From Holothuria scabra (Eukaryota > Echinodermata > Holothuroidea > Aspidochirotida > Holothuriidae), in NCBI GenBank assembly GCA_037179385.1, contig CM074189.1, positions 27,589,648 through 27,653,647 of the forward strand: a stretch of 64,000 bases of DNA. Reading direction: 5' to 3'. The notes beneath the pieces are model-generated. The model worked only from the letters and a program-made list of their open reading frames with translations. It was not told the DNA's origin and made no database searches. Positions 33,894 through 47,091 of the stretch are shown one piece after another; positions within the stretch are counted from its first letter, which is position 1, and every line of letters begins with the position of its first letter. Made by a program: the position numbers and the translations under genes.

Positions 33894-36478
33894 CCTCACG
33901 ATGTCCTCGGTAAGGTAGAAACTGTAACACACGCTATAAACGGGAGAACAGGTTCAAGGTCAAAAGGTGATATCTGCTGTGCCAAATAGTCGTAGATCAT
34001 ACTTACAATTCTTTTATCGAAACGACTGAACCTTTCTACTCAGACTTTGAAACTTGCCTTGTGAAGCATTGCTGTATTTTTCTATGTTAATTTTTTTTTA
34101 TCGTGCACTAGCATGATCCCTGCGTTTTAGTTGAGTTAGTAAGCCATTCAAAGAAAATCTGACAACACCATAATGCCATTGCCCAATGAACCGTAACAAA
34201 AGACCCTGGTTCCAATGCTTAAAGGCAAACAAGGTCATCCATGTACATATTAAATGAAATCAACCAGGCATAACCACTCAAATTGTCAGTTTGGAGTTAA
34301 AATTCTTAGTTGTGTAAATATTTCAAAAGGCAGACTGCGAATCGTACACAGTGATTCGCGGTTCCTGATACCGCGTTGTGTGCAGGAAGGTATGAGTATT
34401 AAAAGGCAATACACTATAAGCGTAGATATATATGATAACGCTCTGATGAATTGGGTATTTAAGGATATGCTACTATATAGAGTGTACTGATTCAACTTAT
34501 ACTTCCTCAAACACACAGACTCAGCAGGAAATGAGATTGAACCAGCCATGTTTAACATGGCATTTACCTGAATTGTTGGACTATAAACGTAAGTGCAAAG
34601 CTTTCTTTATTGGGCTTATCTTAAATATAATTCTTAATTCTAGGCTTTCTCGTATCTAATAAATTAAAGATTTCGCTTAGAGGTGTTACATTTTGTATGC
34701 CTACTTTTTCAAGGCCTTTTCCACTCTATGGCATAAAGGAGCCGACAGGAGAATCCAAAAAGATACCCTACAGTATAATAGACTCTAAAAACGTTTGTGG
34801 GACAAGGGAGCTGAGTCATCTAATTCGTTCCCAGGCCTACAGTATAATTGCCCACCCTGGGATCAAATTGACCCACGCGTCAAGTTCACATTGCATTTAA
34901 GTAGGCTAGCAGTCTGTGAAAGCTGACGGTAACCAGGTACATATTCTGCTGTGGGTAATTTAGGCCGCCTTTCAGTGGGAGCTGAGACTTTACTTTCTTT
35001 GGGGCATATTGGACCACTTCGGCCAAAAACCACGTACTTTAAAATTCCCTGCGCAACCCTTGCGAGAGCACCCAAAGATTTCGGCTAAGTGATCAAGAAT
35101 CTACTGTATTTCCGATTAATAGCTCGTTGAACTGACCGACTTCGTAACATACCGGCGGACCTCTAATTTACATCTATCCCAAGGGTTTGTAAGAAATTTT
35201 GACCGGGGACGTTTAACAAAATGAACCGTCTACGCTGACGACGACCACATTAAACGTAAATCCGAACGCGTATTTTACAGAAGTACATGACAAATGCCGC
35301 CTTGTCCAAATTGCCAGAAAAAATACACACATTAATTTAGTATTATGTACTTTTTACATCACTTTCGTTGCTTCCATTAAACTCGGGCAGTGGCTCGAAG
35401 ACTGGCCAAAGATTTGGAACAAGGGCGGGGGATAAGTGTGGAGGACTAAGTGGAGCTCCACCATATTTGAGCAATTACATCCGAGCGCACTTGACCGAAA
35501 ATGCCTCACAGATTGCTGAAAATAACAATTGAGAAGCCTATTTTTCTGCATGTAAATTAAAAAATATATCGAAATGAACATTAAAATTAAAAGAAGATTG
35601 TTCCTTTGCCTTTTTGGTCTCTTACACCAGGGGCTACATCAGTGTTTCCATGGTTCACTGTTCACGAGATTTAATGTTTCCGGAGCTTGGGGACATTCCC
35701 ATCCCGCACTTTTGGAATCATGGGATCCGGGATTAGCGAACCTTGATATACGAACACGAGAAACATCGAACCTTGGGAACAGTGGACCCCAGGAACATCT
35801 GATAGACCCCCTTGCTACATGTTGGCGTAGTTATTTTTCATTCTTTTGTGTGCTTGCTAAAAGCATATCCTATATACTTGGCTTTTCCATTCACCCTCGT
35901 CTTGTTACATTTTTGCTAAACTTATACTCTCTTATTTGCAGAGGGAAATGATGAAAGAGATTAAGTTCAATGGAAACACAGGTCATATTAAAATTAGGCC
36001 CCCTGGTTAGCCCGAGCTTTACTATAGATAGCATGTATATAAGAGTTAAGCCGTTTAATTAGTGCATCCCACACTGTACTAAAGCTAAAACGTTATAGCT
36101 GGCATTTTTGATAACGGTATATAAGTGATCGTGTTCGTGGATATGAGATTTGATCAGGAAACGGCGGAACTCTTCCATAGAAACCGAAAACATCGGTTTG
36201 TTTCTTCAAGTTTTGAGGAACTTGTCCTGTGTGGCAGTACGGTGAATATTTCTTTTTCAGTCTCATAATAGCAGGGGAGCTGAGAAAAATGAGTCCGCTC
36301 CTCCATTGATTAAGTACATAATACATTGTAATATACAGGCCTGTGGCCACACAAGGTACACTGAAGAATGACGTTTTATCCAGAAGAATTTTAGGGGAAA
36401 TAAAGCGTGTTCAAATCTGTTATGTCAACATTGTAAACACAAATTAATCAAAGCAGTACCTGAACTGAATAATTTCAA
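33894..36478. other. unannotated intergenic DNA
   Basis: No gene is supported. The 125-codon frame at 35574-35951 starts with a basic stretch and has some hydrophobic runs but no recognised domain; part of it covers a cgaacc/ggaccccaggaac repetitive patch (35690-35810). Confidence 0.4.
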
Positions 36479-36606
36479 TATTGACTCATATTTGACCTAG
36501 TTGAAATAGTCTCTAGGAGCCTCCTTGACTAAGTTTTGACTGATATTGATTACGCCATTTTACCAAATTAGACAGATATCATCAGAAATTAGTCAAATAT
36601 GAGTAA
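36479..36606. repeat. small foldback (tcatatttgac arms)
   Basis: The arm tattgactcatatttgacc near 36479 pairs imperfectly with gtcaaatatgagtaaata near 36585. Flanking DNA to 36660 has further ttgact words. A region at 51050-51200 is rich in the same ttgactaaa/ttggtcaaa words and may be related. Confidence 0.45.
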
Positions 36607-36695
36607 ATACCGTGATGAATAGTTAATTTAGACACCACTTGGACTAATCTGAGTTCACAGTGTAAACGATAAACCTCAAACTCTGGCAAACTTCA

Positions 36696-36751
36696 GGGGG
36701 GGGGGGGGGGCTTGCACCCTCCTACCTTGCTCCGACGGGCCTGGATGTTTG
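36696..36751. mobile_element. hAT-like right terminus with G15 run
   Basis: A run of 15 Gs (36696-36710) is followed by C-rich DNA, then ctccgacgggcctg. In reverse complement it reads CAGGCCCGTCGGAGCAAGG, the form of hAT ends elsewhere in this window. The left end was not found. Confidence 0.4.
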
Positions 36752-39325
36752 GAAAGTATCCACAAAGGGGACTAAAAAACTGTGACGTAATATAGAAAGT
36801 AATGGATTGGCTTAATCGCTATGACGTAATTTATGACATGTAAAAGAATGTGCGTCAATGGTTGATCAAGAAATGAGGAAATCAAGAGATTTTAGAGTTT
36901 GGGGCTGAAATTCTGTTTAAGTTAGTCACCTAGCTAGAATTCCATTGAAGTTGCAGGGAAAATCTGAGAAGCTTTATTTGTCGCATGGAATAAAGAGACC
37001 GTTAAACATTTGAGAAGGATAGAGCTCTTTATCAATGTAAGCATGCAGGAGACAGAATGGAACTGACATTACATAATTGGCCAGAGGAAATGGAGGGGTG
37101 GCAGAATGAATTGGCGCGCCGTTAGATACCGGTCAAAGATATTATAAATATGGTGCGGTGACTCCTCGTTGAGGCCGAAAACGAGGGGCGGAATTGCTGA
37201 CCACTGATCAGTCGTTTTGGGGCGCCAACAGGTTAATTCATATCTTCCGGTAGTTTAAATACGTGTGATTTCTAAACATTGCAATTTTAGCAACACCGTC
37301 CTTCAATATAGTTTATTTACATGGAACGGTTTTTTGCTTCTTCGAGGCTTTCTACTTAAGAACATTTGAACATGAACCCACAACAACTGGTTGAAGTTCA
37401 TCGACTTACTGATTGGTCAGTTTCTATGGTATCTCGCACATCTACGCACGCGTTTACATTCTTACGCGCTTACAACATAAAATCAGCTAGTGCATTCGTT
37501 TTTCAAGCACGCAGAAATACCCTTCAATAATCAAGGAGAGTACACGGAGAAATGCATTGTGCTCGAACGAAAGTGGCTTTAAAAATGGACACACGATGAC
37601 AACTCGTCACAATGGATTTTCCGTAATACGCATCCATAGTTATACGCACAGATCACCAAGCAGAGCTGTGCGCATGTCAAATGAACACTTCCGCTCCTCC
37701 GTCTGGTCCTCCGTGAAGAGTCAGCCCGTCTAACAGTGTAGGGATAGGAGTTTGGTATCTACGTTTATAATATCTTTGGTACCGGTAGCCTGTTCATTGA
37801 TACTAGGCTATTACTTAATATATTGCATGCCTAACTACCCTAGAAACTGAGCTATCAGAAACATACCCGGAAGCAATAGACCAACATCTGAATTCGCTAT
37901 TCACATACACAAGACGGGGAGCGAGAGGGTAATTTTCGGAAACACCCCCTCTATTGTGTTTTTTTTTTTTTTTTTATTGGTACAACCTAATTCGTCGTTC
38001 TGAAATATTTTGAACTTTTATTGTCAAATGCCAGAAAGTGTCATTTTAAATAAAAAGTTGAGATGTTGCATGGTCTTATGGGGAATAAAGAGGTATAAGT
38101 ACTTTTAACCGCTCTAGGCACGTATAGATACTGCGTCCCGTTTTCATGCTACATGCATAAGACGGTAAGTACCTAGCTCAAGTACCGTAGTAAACGAACG
38201 AAAATGGGAGTCTCGATTTTGCTTTCATTTTTTTTCACTAAAATGGCAATGTAGGTACAACCCACACTATGCATGAAGCGAAGCAGCAACTAAGGTGCGG
38301 GTTCGTTTGGAGTATGTGCGTATGTGCGTGTGTACGTTTCCCTCATCAACTTATCGAACTTACGGTATACTTCAAGTTTTACCCTAGACCACCAATCCCA
38401 AGAAAGTTTCGCAAAGATACGTTTACACTTAGAACTTGGTCTTATAACTCCCTTCATCTTATGAAATCTAGCACCTAATCTAGCACCTAGAACTCGTGTT
38501 ACCTCTGGTATACTGACGTAAGCTCCAAAGGCAAGAGCGGGGAAACTTTCTTTTTACAAATTAATGTTTTAAACCTGCAAAACCTACCACGTGAAGAATT
38601 CACTGTAAGTGCTGCAAACAGTCCCCTTGTGTTTCATAACCTTGCAGGATATATCTTCCATCTTATTCTAACCATTTTCAAAAGTTATTCAGTTAAATTA
38701 GATTTTACGGTTCCGGTTCTATCCATCGGCAAAATTTAAGGTTTAAGTCAAAACGGCCATGGCCTTTTCTCTTCTGGCTCCGACGTGCGTTTTCCTCTAC
38801 CCAATTGCTCATTGCTGAGCAGCAAGTACATTGACTTAAGTTTGTCCATTGAGAGCAATGGCGGCCATTGTTACGTCCACAGAATTTTGGTTCATTTCTG
38901 TGTATGAACTTTTGCTTCAGTCTTACAAACGAGTTACAAGTGAATAGAAAACTATTCTTTAAGGATTATTTTCCTTACTTACCATCTAATCTGCTAAAAC
39001 AACCCTTTTGCTTTGTCCGCCATTTCAGTTGACATGAATTCCAACCGAAATGTTCCCAAATTTTACAATTATTTGGCTTAGCATACGACCTGATGTAAAG
39101 AAAAACTGTAAAATTGCATTTTTAAGGATTATTTTACCTTCCATGATAACGCATGTAATTTCAACAGTGGCGGCCATTTTGCTATTCCCGCTACCTTGGT
39201 AGACCTGGATCAGGAAAACACATGTCTAGATATAAGTGTTGAATATTTACTGTTTACTCTGGATGGGTTTTAGGTTTAAATGTGTTAAGGTATTTCCATA
39301 GATCACGTTATTTTTTTATTCCTAA
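36752..39325. other. unannotated intergenic DNA
   Basis: No gene is supported. A T17 run lies at 37959-37975. Several 'ggcggccatt' or 'gtccgccatt' words at 38866-39185 suggest degraded repeat DNA. Confidence 0.4.
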
Positions 39326-39594
39326 TATAGACGAATCCGATTAACGCTTGTTTTAGTGACTGTAGGCAGCCATTAGTCCGGTCCATCAGCCTTAAATCGT
39401 CTTGAAGACGATCATATATTGTCTATGTGAATTTCAAATCCTCATTTTCAGTGAAGTTGAGAAATTTAAGATACACTTCAGTGTGCAACCAGTCATGGAA
39501 CAGGTAAGGAAGAAAATTTAAATATTAAAGGTGATGGACCCCAGTGATGGCCGACTAAAGTCAGACCATCACAATTTGTCCGGATTCGTCTATA
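39326..39594. mobile_element. 269-bp MITE with perfect 14-bp ends
   Basis: It starts TATAGACGAATCCG at 39326 and ends with its exact reverse complement at 39581-39594. Partial complementarity continues inward (ggtccatcagcc against ggtgatggacc). The terminal TA may be the target duplication, as in Tc1/mariner-type elements. It has no coding capacity. Confidence 0.75.
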
Positions 39595-40085
39595 CCAGTT
39601 TTGTAAATGTATACCTAAATATTATGTCCGTTACGGCTGAAGCAACAATTTATGATATACACCGAAATGAACCAATATACGGGTGAAACAACAAACCATT
39701 GCTCTCACTGCAGAAAAATGTTCGAAGTCCTTGTTAACTGATAACCAAATGTTTCCCTTAGGTCATAGCCTTCTCCAAGTTTTACCAATTCCTTGTTAAC
39801 TTTCATAAAAAGCAAATTCTCCCCAAAACACTGTAATTACAAAAGTGGTTGACTAGCGATTACAAAAGTGGTAAAAAGAGGTTTTGTGATATGAATTTAT
39901 TCTAAAAGTGGGTTTAGTTATTACAAAACAGAGGTCGAATTCATTGACAGAACAGGTGATCTATTACAAAAGTGGTGTTCATTCCAAAAGAGGATGTTAC
40001 ACTGGCATTTATTTACTGGCAGAAACGTACCACGGGATTTGTGTATAATCGTACTACATTGTCACCTGTCAGCTATACTTAAAGA
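39595..40085. repeat. ttacaaaagtggt short repeats
   Basis: The word attacaaaagtggt recurs near 39836, 39858 and 39963, with a related ctaaaagtggg at 39902, irregularly spaced. No gene. Confidence 0.55.
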
Positions 40086-40297
40086 GCTACAATCCTGGAC
40101 AAAAATATTGGGACACTTCCTGACCTGTCACATATTTTCAGCATATTTTCCCCGCTACCCCTTATTCAGTGTTGAGAAGAAGGAAAGTGCGCTTTTTGCG
40201 ACAGCGAACAACTTTTATTCACCTGTTCACCCTCGAAACCAAAATTGAGTTGTGGCGCGGGAAATTTGTCACAGACAATTTTGCCCAGGATTGTAGC
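40086..40297. mobile_element. 212-bp MITE with gctacaatcctgg ends
   Basis: The left end gctacaatcctggacaaaa (from 40086) pairs with the right end; 40285-40297 is the exact reverse complement of the first 13 bases, followed by further imperfect matching. TA at 40088 and 40094-40095 mirror positions fits a TA target. The left interior word caaaaatattgggacac recalls Tc1-like ends. Overlapping open frames are not genes. Confidence 0.7.
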
Positions 40298-40915
40298 CTT
40301 GCATTTGCGTTACACACACTGACTATAGACGGTGTGTGCGGTGTATTGTTGTATAGCAGTGGTAAATGTGTTCACATTTTATTCACTGTTTAAATAAACA
40401 CTTACTTTATATTACCTCGTGTTATAAGTATTCATTTTGTAAATTTGAGGACTGTTCAAGACTTATGTGTAGCACATGCCGAGAATAGTTGTGCGACTGT
40501 GGTGTATTTAGTATACATAAACGGAACAAAGGTCGCCTTCTTTTTTGTCATCCCCGTAGCGAGCATGATGCATCAATGTTTACTACAGGTAGGGTTACTT
40601 AAAGGGAAAATACAGACTGCACAACTTGAAGTAGTACTAATAGTAGACTATTTTCTTTATTTGGTTCTCGAGAATCAGGTGACAATGTTTTTAGAAGATG
40701 AAAAAAAATTTTATCAGATTGATGTCATTTTGAAGGTGTTCGAGCATAAGCGAGTTCAGTAATTCGTTTTGGTAGTTATGCATACTCGTGCAGCCTACAA
40801 ATAGTTGGGATAAACAAACCAATCCCGCATCTATAAAACGTGTTCCAAAATTTGAGTTCAAATGAAATGTGGTGACATCATTCTCCAACCATTACATACG
40901 GAGGAAATATAAGCG
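40298..40915. other. unannotated DNA
   Basis: The 105-codon frame at 40445-40762 has no recognised domain and no splice context worth calling. Confidence 0.4.
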
Positions 40916-41575
40916 TACACTCTAAAAACTGTTGCGTAAAAAGCGTTGGGCAAAATACAAAATGTCCAACATGGGCGAATTTTTGCCCAACAAATGGGTA
41001 AACAACTGTACCCATATTGTTGGGAAAATTAAGGTTGGGTGAAATCCAGGTGTTGGTAAAAGGTGTTGAGCAAGTTTTTAAGTACCCAACAGTTGGGTAA
41101 AATGTATTTGATCAATCAGATGATTAGTTAAAGATCAGTTAAGTTTTACAGATAATTATTGTAATATAAGTGGTTCATTATAAGATCTCATGATTGAATA
41201 AGGTTGTATTTTGTAAATGAAAAGCTAAAGGTAGAATAGCAGTGAAAATCTGGACGAAAGTACTTAAAGAGCAATGGTCGCATAGGAAAGAGTTTCCATT
41301 GCTACGTAATCAATGGGAGAAGAAATACAAAGTTCACGATTGAGTTTGTTACTTTAAACTACACACTTCTGCCCCAACCACTCTTGGAGGACAAACGGTG
41401 TTGTTGTTCTTTCAGTAGTGCCCAACTACTGGGTAGTTGCATTGCCCAACACCATCTGCCCAACAGTTTGCCCAATTGTTGCCCAGTGCTGGTAAAAAGT
41501 TGGGCAAATATTTCTGCGCAGTGGACTTTGTCTAAGTTGCCCTTTTGGTGTAAAAATATACATTTAAATCTGGTG
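40916..41575. mobile_element. CACTCTAAAA-end element with gttgggca repeats, copy 1
   Basis: TA at 40916 is followed by CACTCTAAAAACTG. The interior has many copies of gttgggcaa/ttgcccaac in both orientations, so the ends can fold back. The middle (from agatgattagttaaag to cgattgagtttgtta) aligns along its length with 58260-58540. The right end is not sharp and is set at about 41575. Confidence 0.7.
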
Positions 41576-43797
41576 TAAAGTAAGAATGAGTCCCTATTTT
41601 CGTTCGGGTTGGCTATTCAGATTTATGCTAAATGTTGCATGCACGTACTGCACGAAAACAGGTGAACGCCGTACGCAACGGTTCTGAGCTCGGTTTGTAT
41701 ATCCCACGCGGTGCTCCACAAATCCATGCACTACGAATTAACCAACAATGTTGTTGAACGTCGGTGGGTGGTGATGTCTGAAAAATAGTTTCTCATAACG
41801 AAGACCTAAAAGGATTAAATGTGATAAAAATTAGAACAAACTATCTTTCGGCACGCTATATGTCGGAGCAGTAACACCAGAGATCTGCTACTCTTTACAG
41901 CTCCCTCTTTTAAAGTACCGGTAGGGGCTCTCTGTAACACATGTTGCTCATCACCGAGGCCGGTCGTTTCGTGTCCGACAGGAGTGAAGAATAAATGTCA
42001 CATTTCCATACATTTACGACCAAAAACGCACGGATGACGGGGAAGAGGTATTGTCTGAAGGGGACACTATTTCGAATTTTTACTTACACAGTCAGCTAAG
42101 AACCCCACCAAGATTATCACCAGTTCATAATTGTGCAAAGTTTGACGTAATTACTCATCAATCTTTGACCTTAGTGACCCCTCTTCAGTCTTAAAGGTGA
42201 GCATTCTAGGCATGTTTCCGAATCTCAATGCACAGACGCGTAGGCCTAGTTGGGGGGGGGGTTACCCCCCTGAACAAGCTAACAATCATTCAATCTAACG
42301 GGAGAGGGACTGTGGATAGGGTGAGCATGACGCGTCATCATTAAGTACACCCCTGTTCACTGCGGGATACAGTAACCTGATAACGGTATATGTTCCAGGT
42401 TTTCACGCCATTGCTGTATACACATGGACCATAGTCCAGGCAAAATCGAGGGGCTTCAAATGCTAACTTACGGCATATTAGCCTTTAAGGAGAGCCGTCA
42501 TGGCTACCACAGTTTTTAGGGAAAAAGTGCGGTTCCCAATTTTAGTATCCTACCACTGGTTTATCACTCCTATTAGCTGCCTCAATGAGCAGCAGATTTG
42601 ATTACCATTCTGGTACAATATAGATGCCCAACAACTTTGGGGCTCAAATAACAACGTACAACAAATCCTGAAATAAGTGCTGGAAAAAGGGAATAAAATT
42701 ACTTAAAGTGCACTGAAGGGCTACATCCCCTTACAGCTTATTTTGAGATAAAGTGCTACCAAATGTCAACTTTCATGGTCATTTTTAAATGCTTAAATGG
42801 GCATATAATTAGTACTGAGAACAGTTCCTGACGAAATTGTTCTAAGGGCATTTTTCTGACATGTTTCGTACGGTAGAGCCCCGTCATGTTTAACACGTGG
42901 GGAATTTAGGATATGGGAATCTCAGGGGGTAATTTCCCCTTACCCCCTTTTTCCTGCAGGCTACCGACCGAAAACAATTGGACAATTAACCTGGAAGCCG
43001 AGACAACAGACTGCAGCCTGCCGACTCGGCCAATTTGCCACTGTTCAAACAAAGTTCAGTGACGCTCATCACCCATGACATACTAACAGGAAGTTATTTA
43101 CAAAATTCATGCGGTTTTGGTGAAGGCATGGACGGTTGGATAGCCCCGCAGATATTCATCAGGTCTGAATATCAAAGAGGTTTATGTTGCTTGTTTGATA
43201 TTTGTTTTGTAAGTAAAGGAAGGGTGCCCCTTGAAATGTCCCCTTAAATATTCTCCTAGACAAATATTATGCTAACTTTCGAGTATTCGTTAATTAATTG
43301 TAAGGCGAAAAAGAACAGGTTGAGGCCGGAAAAGCCCCCCATCAGTGGCTGATGTTGTTACATTGCAAGCCTTTTAGAAGGATATAAGGGGAAAAGATGG
43401 TACGCAAAAATTGAGAAAATTGAGAAAAAAACGAGAGCAAAGACCAACTTTACGCTGTGCTGACTGTACAAGTGAGGTTTAGTTTACCAGATAAGTGTAA
43501 ACTCTCCTCAGTTTCATCGTCATCAGTCGAATCTGTCGCCCCTAAGAAAATTACGTTGAAACTTTTCTACCGAAAATGAAGATCTCTGAAACCATGGGCT
43601 CCGATTTGGGAGCATGTGGGAACACGCCTTTTGGCTCAGGTTTTTACACAGTGAATAGTTGAAGTATTGACCCTGTTGGGTCGGATCACCGTTAAAACAG
43701 AAACCTACCTTATTGTCGTACTTCTTTAGTAGGGGTTACTCGTTCCGACATTCTCCACGGTTTCACCGATCCTGGAAAAACCAGTCATTTATTCACA
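41576..43797. other. unannotated intergenic DNA
   Basis: No gene is supported. A CAGACGCGTAGGCCTAG sequence at 42233 followed by a G run resembles a hAT end but has no partner. Confidence 0.4.
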
Positions 43798-44327
43798 TCA
43801 GTTCACAGTGGCGTAACACAGATTTTATATCTCAAGGGAGCATATGTGGCACCAGATAAGGTCACCCAATTTTTTCAATATTTTCAATTCAAAGTGGAAG
43901 GTTTGTCTCTCGAAGCCCACCTCCCTTTAGTGATGCGGCCAATTTTATTTTTAATTCCAATAAAGTAAGCAAATGTTGTCAAAATCCAAATTTCAAACCG
44001 GTAGCATGTATGGCAACGATTGCATGCAAGAACACCTACCATTTCAAGAATTCTCAAAAGGGCCCGTCCCTTACATTCCTTTCCCGGCCGGAATGTACGT
44101 AAGTGACGGGGAAACGGCAGGGGAGGGTTCAGCTGTGGTCAGAAATAGTTTGCCATTTATCATGCAAAAAGTGTTAGGAGTAAAATCATTAATAGTGGGG
44201 AGTTCAGATAGTCACCTGGATTATGTTACGAATTCAACGTATCTTGAATTTATTCAAGATTAACAATAGATAACATTAGCATTTTTCAATTCCCTGGCAT
44301 AGTTTTTCCCGAAAAGATTCATGATCT
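43798..44327. other. hAT-like left terminus and an unclassified small open frame
   Basis: At 43806 CAGTGGCGTAACACAGATTT has the typical form of a hAT end; the 8-mer before it is tcagttca, but no matching right end was found. An open frame at 43973-44263 encodes 96 residues with a reasonable amino-acid mix (for example GPVPYIPFPAGMYVSDGE) but no known domain. It may be chance. Confidence 0.3.
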
Positions 44328-44632
44328 TTAAAGGCATATTTCCATCATCCCAAACAGTTCCAATTCTCCCAACCTACTTACTTCTAGCCCCTCCCACATT
44401 TATCTAAAACTCATCTTTATCCATACACAATCCTAGTTTATTGCTTCATGGCTTGTCCCAGTGGCCATACAAGACCATAATGTGTAATCAAGACACTCTC
44501 AGTGCTCATGCTGTGTAATGTAGCTATGATGCATTGTTTGAATGTGATGCAAATCAAAAAGCTGTACCAATTGAGAGTTTTGATATATGCATACTGAAAC
44601 TGTAGTTTAGGGTGACGAATGACTGCCTTTAA
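44328..44632. mobile_element. TTAA-flanked MITE, copy 2
   Basis: TTAA at 44328-44331 and 44629-44632 enclose 297 bp beginning AGGCATATTTCCATCATCCC and ending, in reverse complement, AGGCAGTCATTCGTCACCC. It is homologous along its length to 33356-33650, sharing ccaaacag, agcccctcccaca, caagacactctcagt and gcattgtttgaat. Confidence 0.82.
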
Positions 44633-44749
44633 ATCTTATAGAATACATTTTATGTTGTAATTTTCTGATCACATAGATGTTTTTTAGTATTAGATTCAAA
44701 AGCTAAACATTAAGACTGTTTGGGTTCTATATTAATAAGCACCAAAACG

Positions 44750-45368
44750 CGCCAATTATCGATTTCTGAGCGGTCGCGATTTTTCCGGAAGTTTTTCTAC
44801 ACTCCGCCCAAACTAATGGTGGCGTTCTGCTTAGATAGTCACATTTTTCGTGTCAAAGTATTTTTGTTATAACTTATCTGATCACTTATTTTGATTGTTT
44901 TATTGCAAACGACAGAAGATAGCGACTGCTTCTTCGCGCATGTTTGGGGAATGCTATTTTTGGTCATCTGAGGTGGCAGATTTAGTCAACATTTTTTCAC
45001 ACTCAGAATTACATTTTGCTGGGAAGAGAAACCCAAACTAAAAAGCTCCTATTCGCAATGCGCTCATTGATGCTCTTTTATTTAACGCTTAAAAGTATGC
45101 GAATTTAAACACAAATTTTACTTCGAAAAGTAGCGGCGTTTCGTGTAAAGACAAAAAAATTTCCGACTTGCCCCCAATAACCACCACAATTCACCTTTCA
45201 ACATTGTGTCTGTCAAAATAGAAAATTTTTGTGCAAATTTGCAATTAAACTCCTTGAAAAGTACAAAAATATTCAAGGGGGGGGGGGGGAAGGAGGTTAA
45301 CACTCTTTCCCCTCACCCCTTTCCCATTAGACCCGTCCCCAGACCGGCGATCACTCATCATACTGAAT
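44750..45368. mobile_element. hAT-related element fragment (inverted)
   Basis: Read on the minus strand, it opens gatgagtgatcgccggtctg (from about 45362), matching the left part of the 19247 element. It then has a G/C-run region (G13 at 45277-45289) and hairpin-module sequence in two pieces (about 44930-44985 and 44795-44845). No target duplication was found. Confidence 0.5.
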
Positions 45369-46077
45369 GCGCCCCTCCTTCAGCAAAATCCTGCCTATAC
45401 GCCAATGCAGATCAATAAATTAAAGCAACATTGCTTATCTGTCACCCGATTGCAGAAGAAATGAGAACCAATGAAAACGAGCTTTCATGGGACTTAAAAG
45501 TTATGATCATAATTAATCAGGCATCACATTCAGAAGCTGCATACTTTCAAATTTTGCCTTTCTCGTAATCTGGATTGTGAAGATTTTGGCACGTTTCAAA
45601 CAAGTAATGAATTTTTAATATAGCATTGAACTATTCAAGGCTTTACTTTTTCTAAATTCACACGACATTCTGTCAAGAAACCGTTCGGCGAAACCAAACT
45701 TAAAGTGCTTCCCAAAGAAGCTACGCTCACTGAAGGCCCTCAGACCATTTACATTATTGGTGTGTCATGTATGGATACATTCTAGATTGGCTGAAAAGGA
45801 CAGATACATTACACATGATCTTAGGCCAGAGGACAAGAAGCGGCCTTAATATCAAGTCATCGATAATCATGTGTTTGTGGGATTTGGGGGTTGTTAAGGT
45901 TTGACCATTCGTCATATGTAAAAGAACTTAAAAAAAGAAAAATTGTGAATTTCATAGAACAGCTCAATGTAACGCTTTCGTAACGGTTCATTGCATATGT
46001 AGGTTTTCCATTAAATTGCTAAATCACACTTTTTCTTATTTGCCGAAAAAGGGAAAGCCCTAGAATGTTCAAAGGAA
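45369..46077. other. unannotated DNA
   Basis: The segment 45690-45790 (ctcagaccatttacattatt, then ggtgtgtcatgta) matches 48325-48385, so both lie in one dispersed repeat. No gene. Confidence 0.45.
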
Positions 46078-46280
46078 ATGCAGTCACCCCGCCTGGAAGA
46101 AGCATGATACTGACTGTCCGGTTTTAGGATTGGCTGTTGAGAGTCATGTGACAATATTTTTTCTCCTCAAATGTTAAATTTACTGGGAGTATCTGCTTGA
46201 TTTACCTTGAAAAAGAAGTCTAAGTCAAAATCTTAAAATGCGATGAAAGATTACGCTTGTAAAGAGATGCGAGATTTAGC
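46078..46280. repeat. CCAAT/E-box dispersed repeat, copy 3
   Basis: It contains gcagtcaccc, gactgtccgg, aggattggctgttgagagtc followed by atgtgac, ttctcctcaaatgttaaatt, tactgggagtatctgcttga and atgcgatgaaagatta. It is collinear with copies at 30873, 31380 and 48005. Confidence 0.78.
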
Positions 46281-47091
46281 GGTTGTGTCAACTTGAAATA
46301 GGCGTGGGATAAGTTCGAGGGACTTCTCCAAAAAGCCATGGTTTACGTATGGTTTGACGTAACGTACCGTAAAAGTTGACACGACCGTCTTTAAGAATCT
46401 GAGGCAATATTTTTTCGTGGTCTAGTTGTTATACTTTGAAAAACCGGTATGTATAGGTAACAGCCTAGCCAATATCATATATTATAAAATTCCATAGCTG
46501 TGTGCATTGTCTAAAACAAATACTGCAATGGCCGCGTAATATCTTTATATATCTTCAACTAAGTCGTGATTGACGTATAAAATACTGAATTGTGTGTTCG
46601 ATTAATTGTCACCTGAAACACTAAAAACCATTTTTAACAACTTACCATATTTATTCGCTCAACAAATATCAGGGTTGAACCTTTAAAAGAACTTAATGTA
46701 ATAAAATAACAGCCTATTGTAAGCAATCTTCTTGAAATCACGGTAAGTTGTAATAAAAAAAAAAAGGTTAGCGTTGACTCCACTTTATGAGCACTCACAT
46801 AAAGTAATGTTCATTTATACTTTAATAAATAATTGGTATTAACTTTAATTTTATCTTATTTAAACAATAAATAACTACCGACTTATATAGGTCTAAAAGA
46901 CTAAGTCCTTTTTAATATAATATGTTGAGGAATTAAACCCATTCGTTTTACGTTTAAAATGTGGACGACTATACGTTTTTGGGAAAATGTATAGTTTAAA
47001 GAAGAGTTCCATTTGGAATAAAGGTTGTATATAGAATATCCCATCACTAAAGATATCTTTTTTCGGAAATGTTTAAATTTTTGCATGACTT
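46281..47091. other. unannotated DNA
   Basis: No gene or clear repeat beyond A/T-rich stretches. Confidence 0.45.

Noticed and set aside
35574..35951. 125-codon open frame
   Set aside because: It has no recognised domain, covers a repetitive ggaccc/cgaacc patch, and has no splice context strong enough to support a gene.
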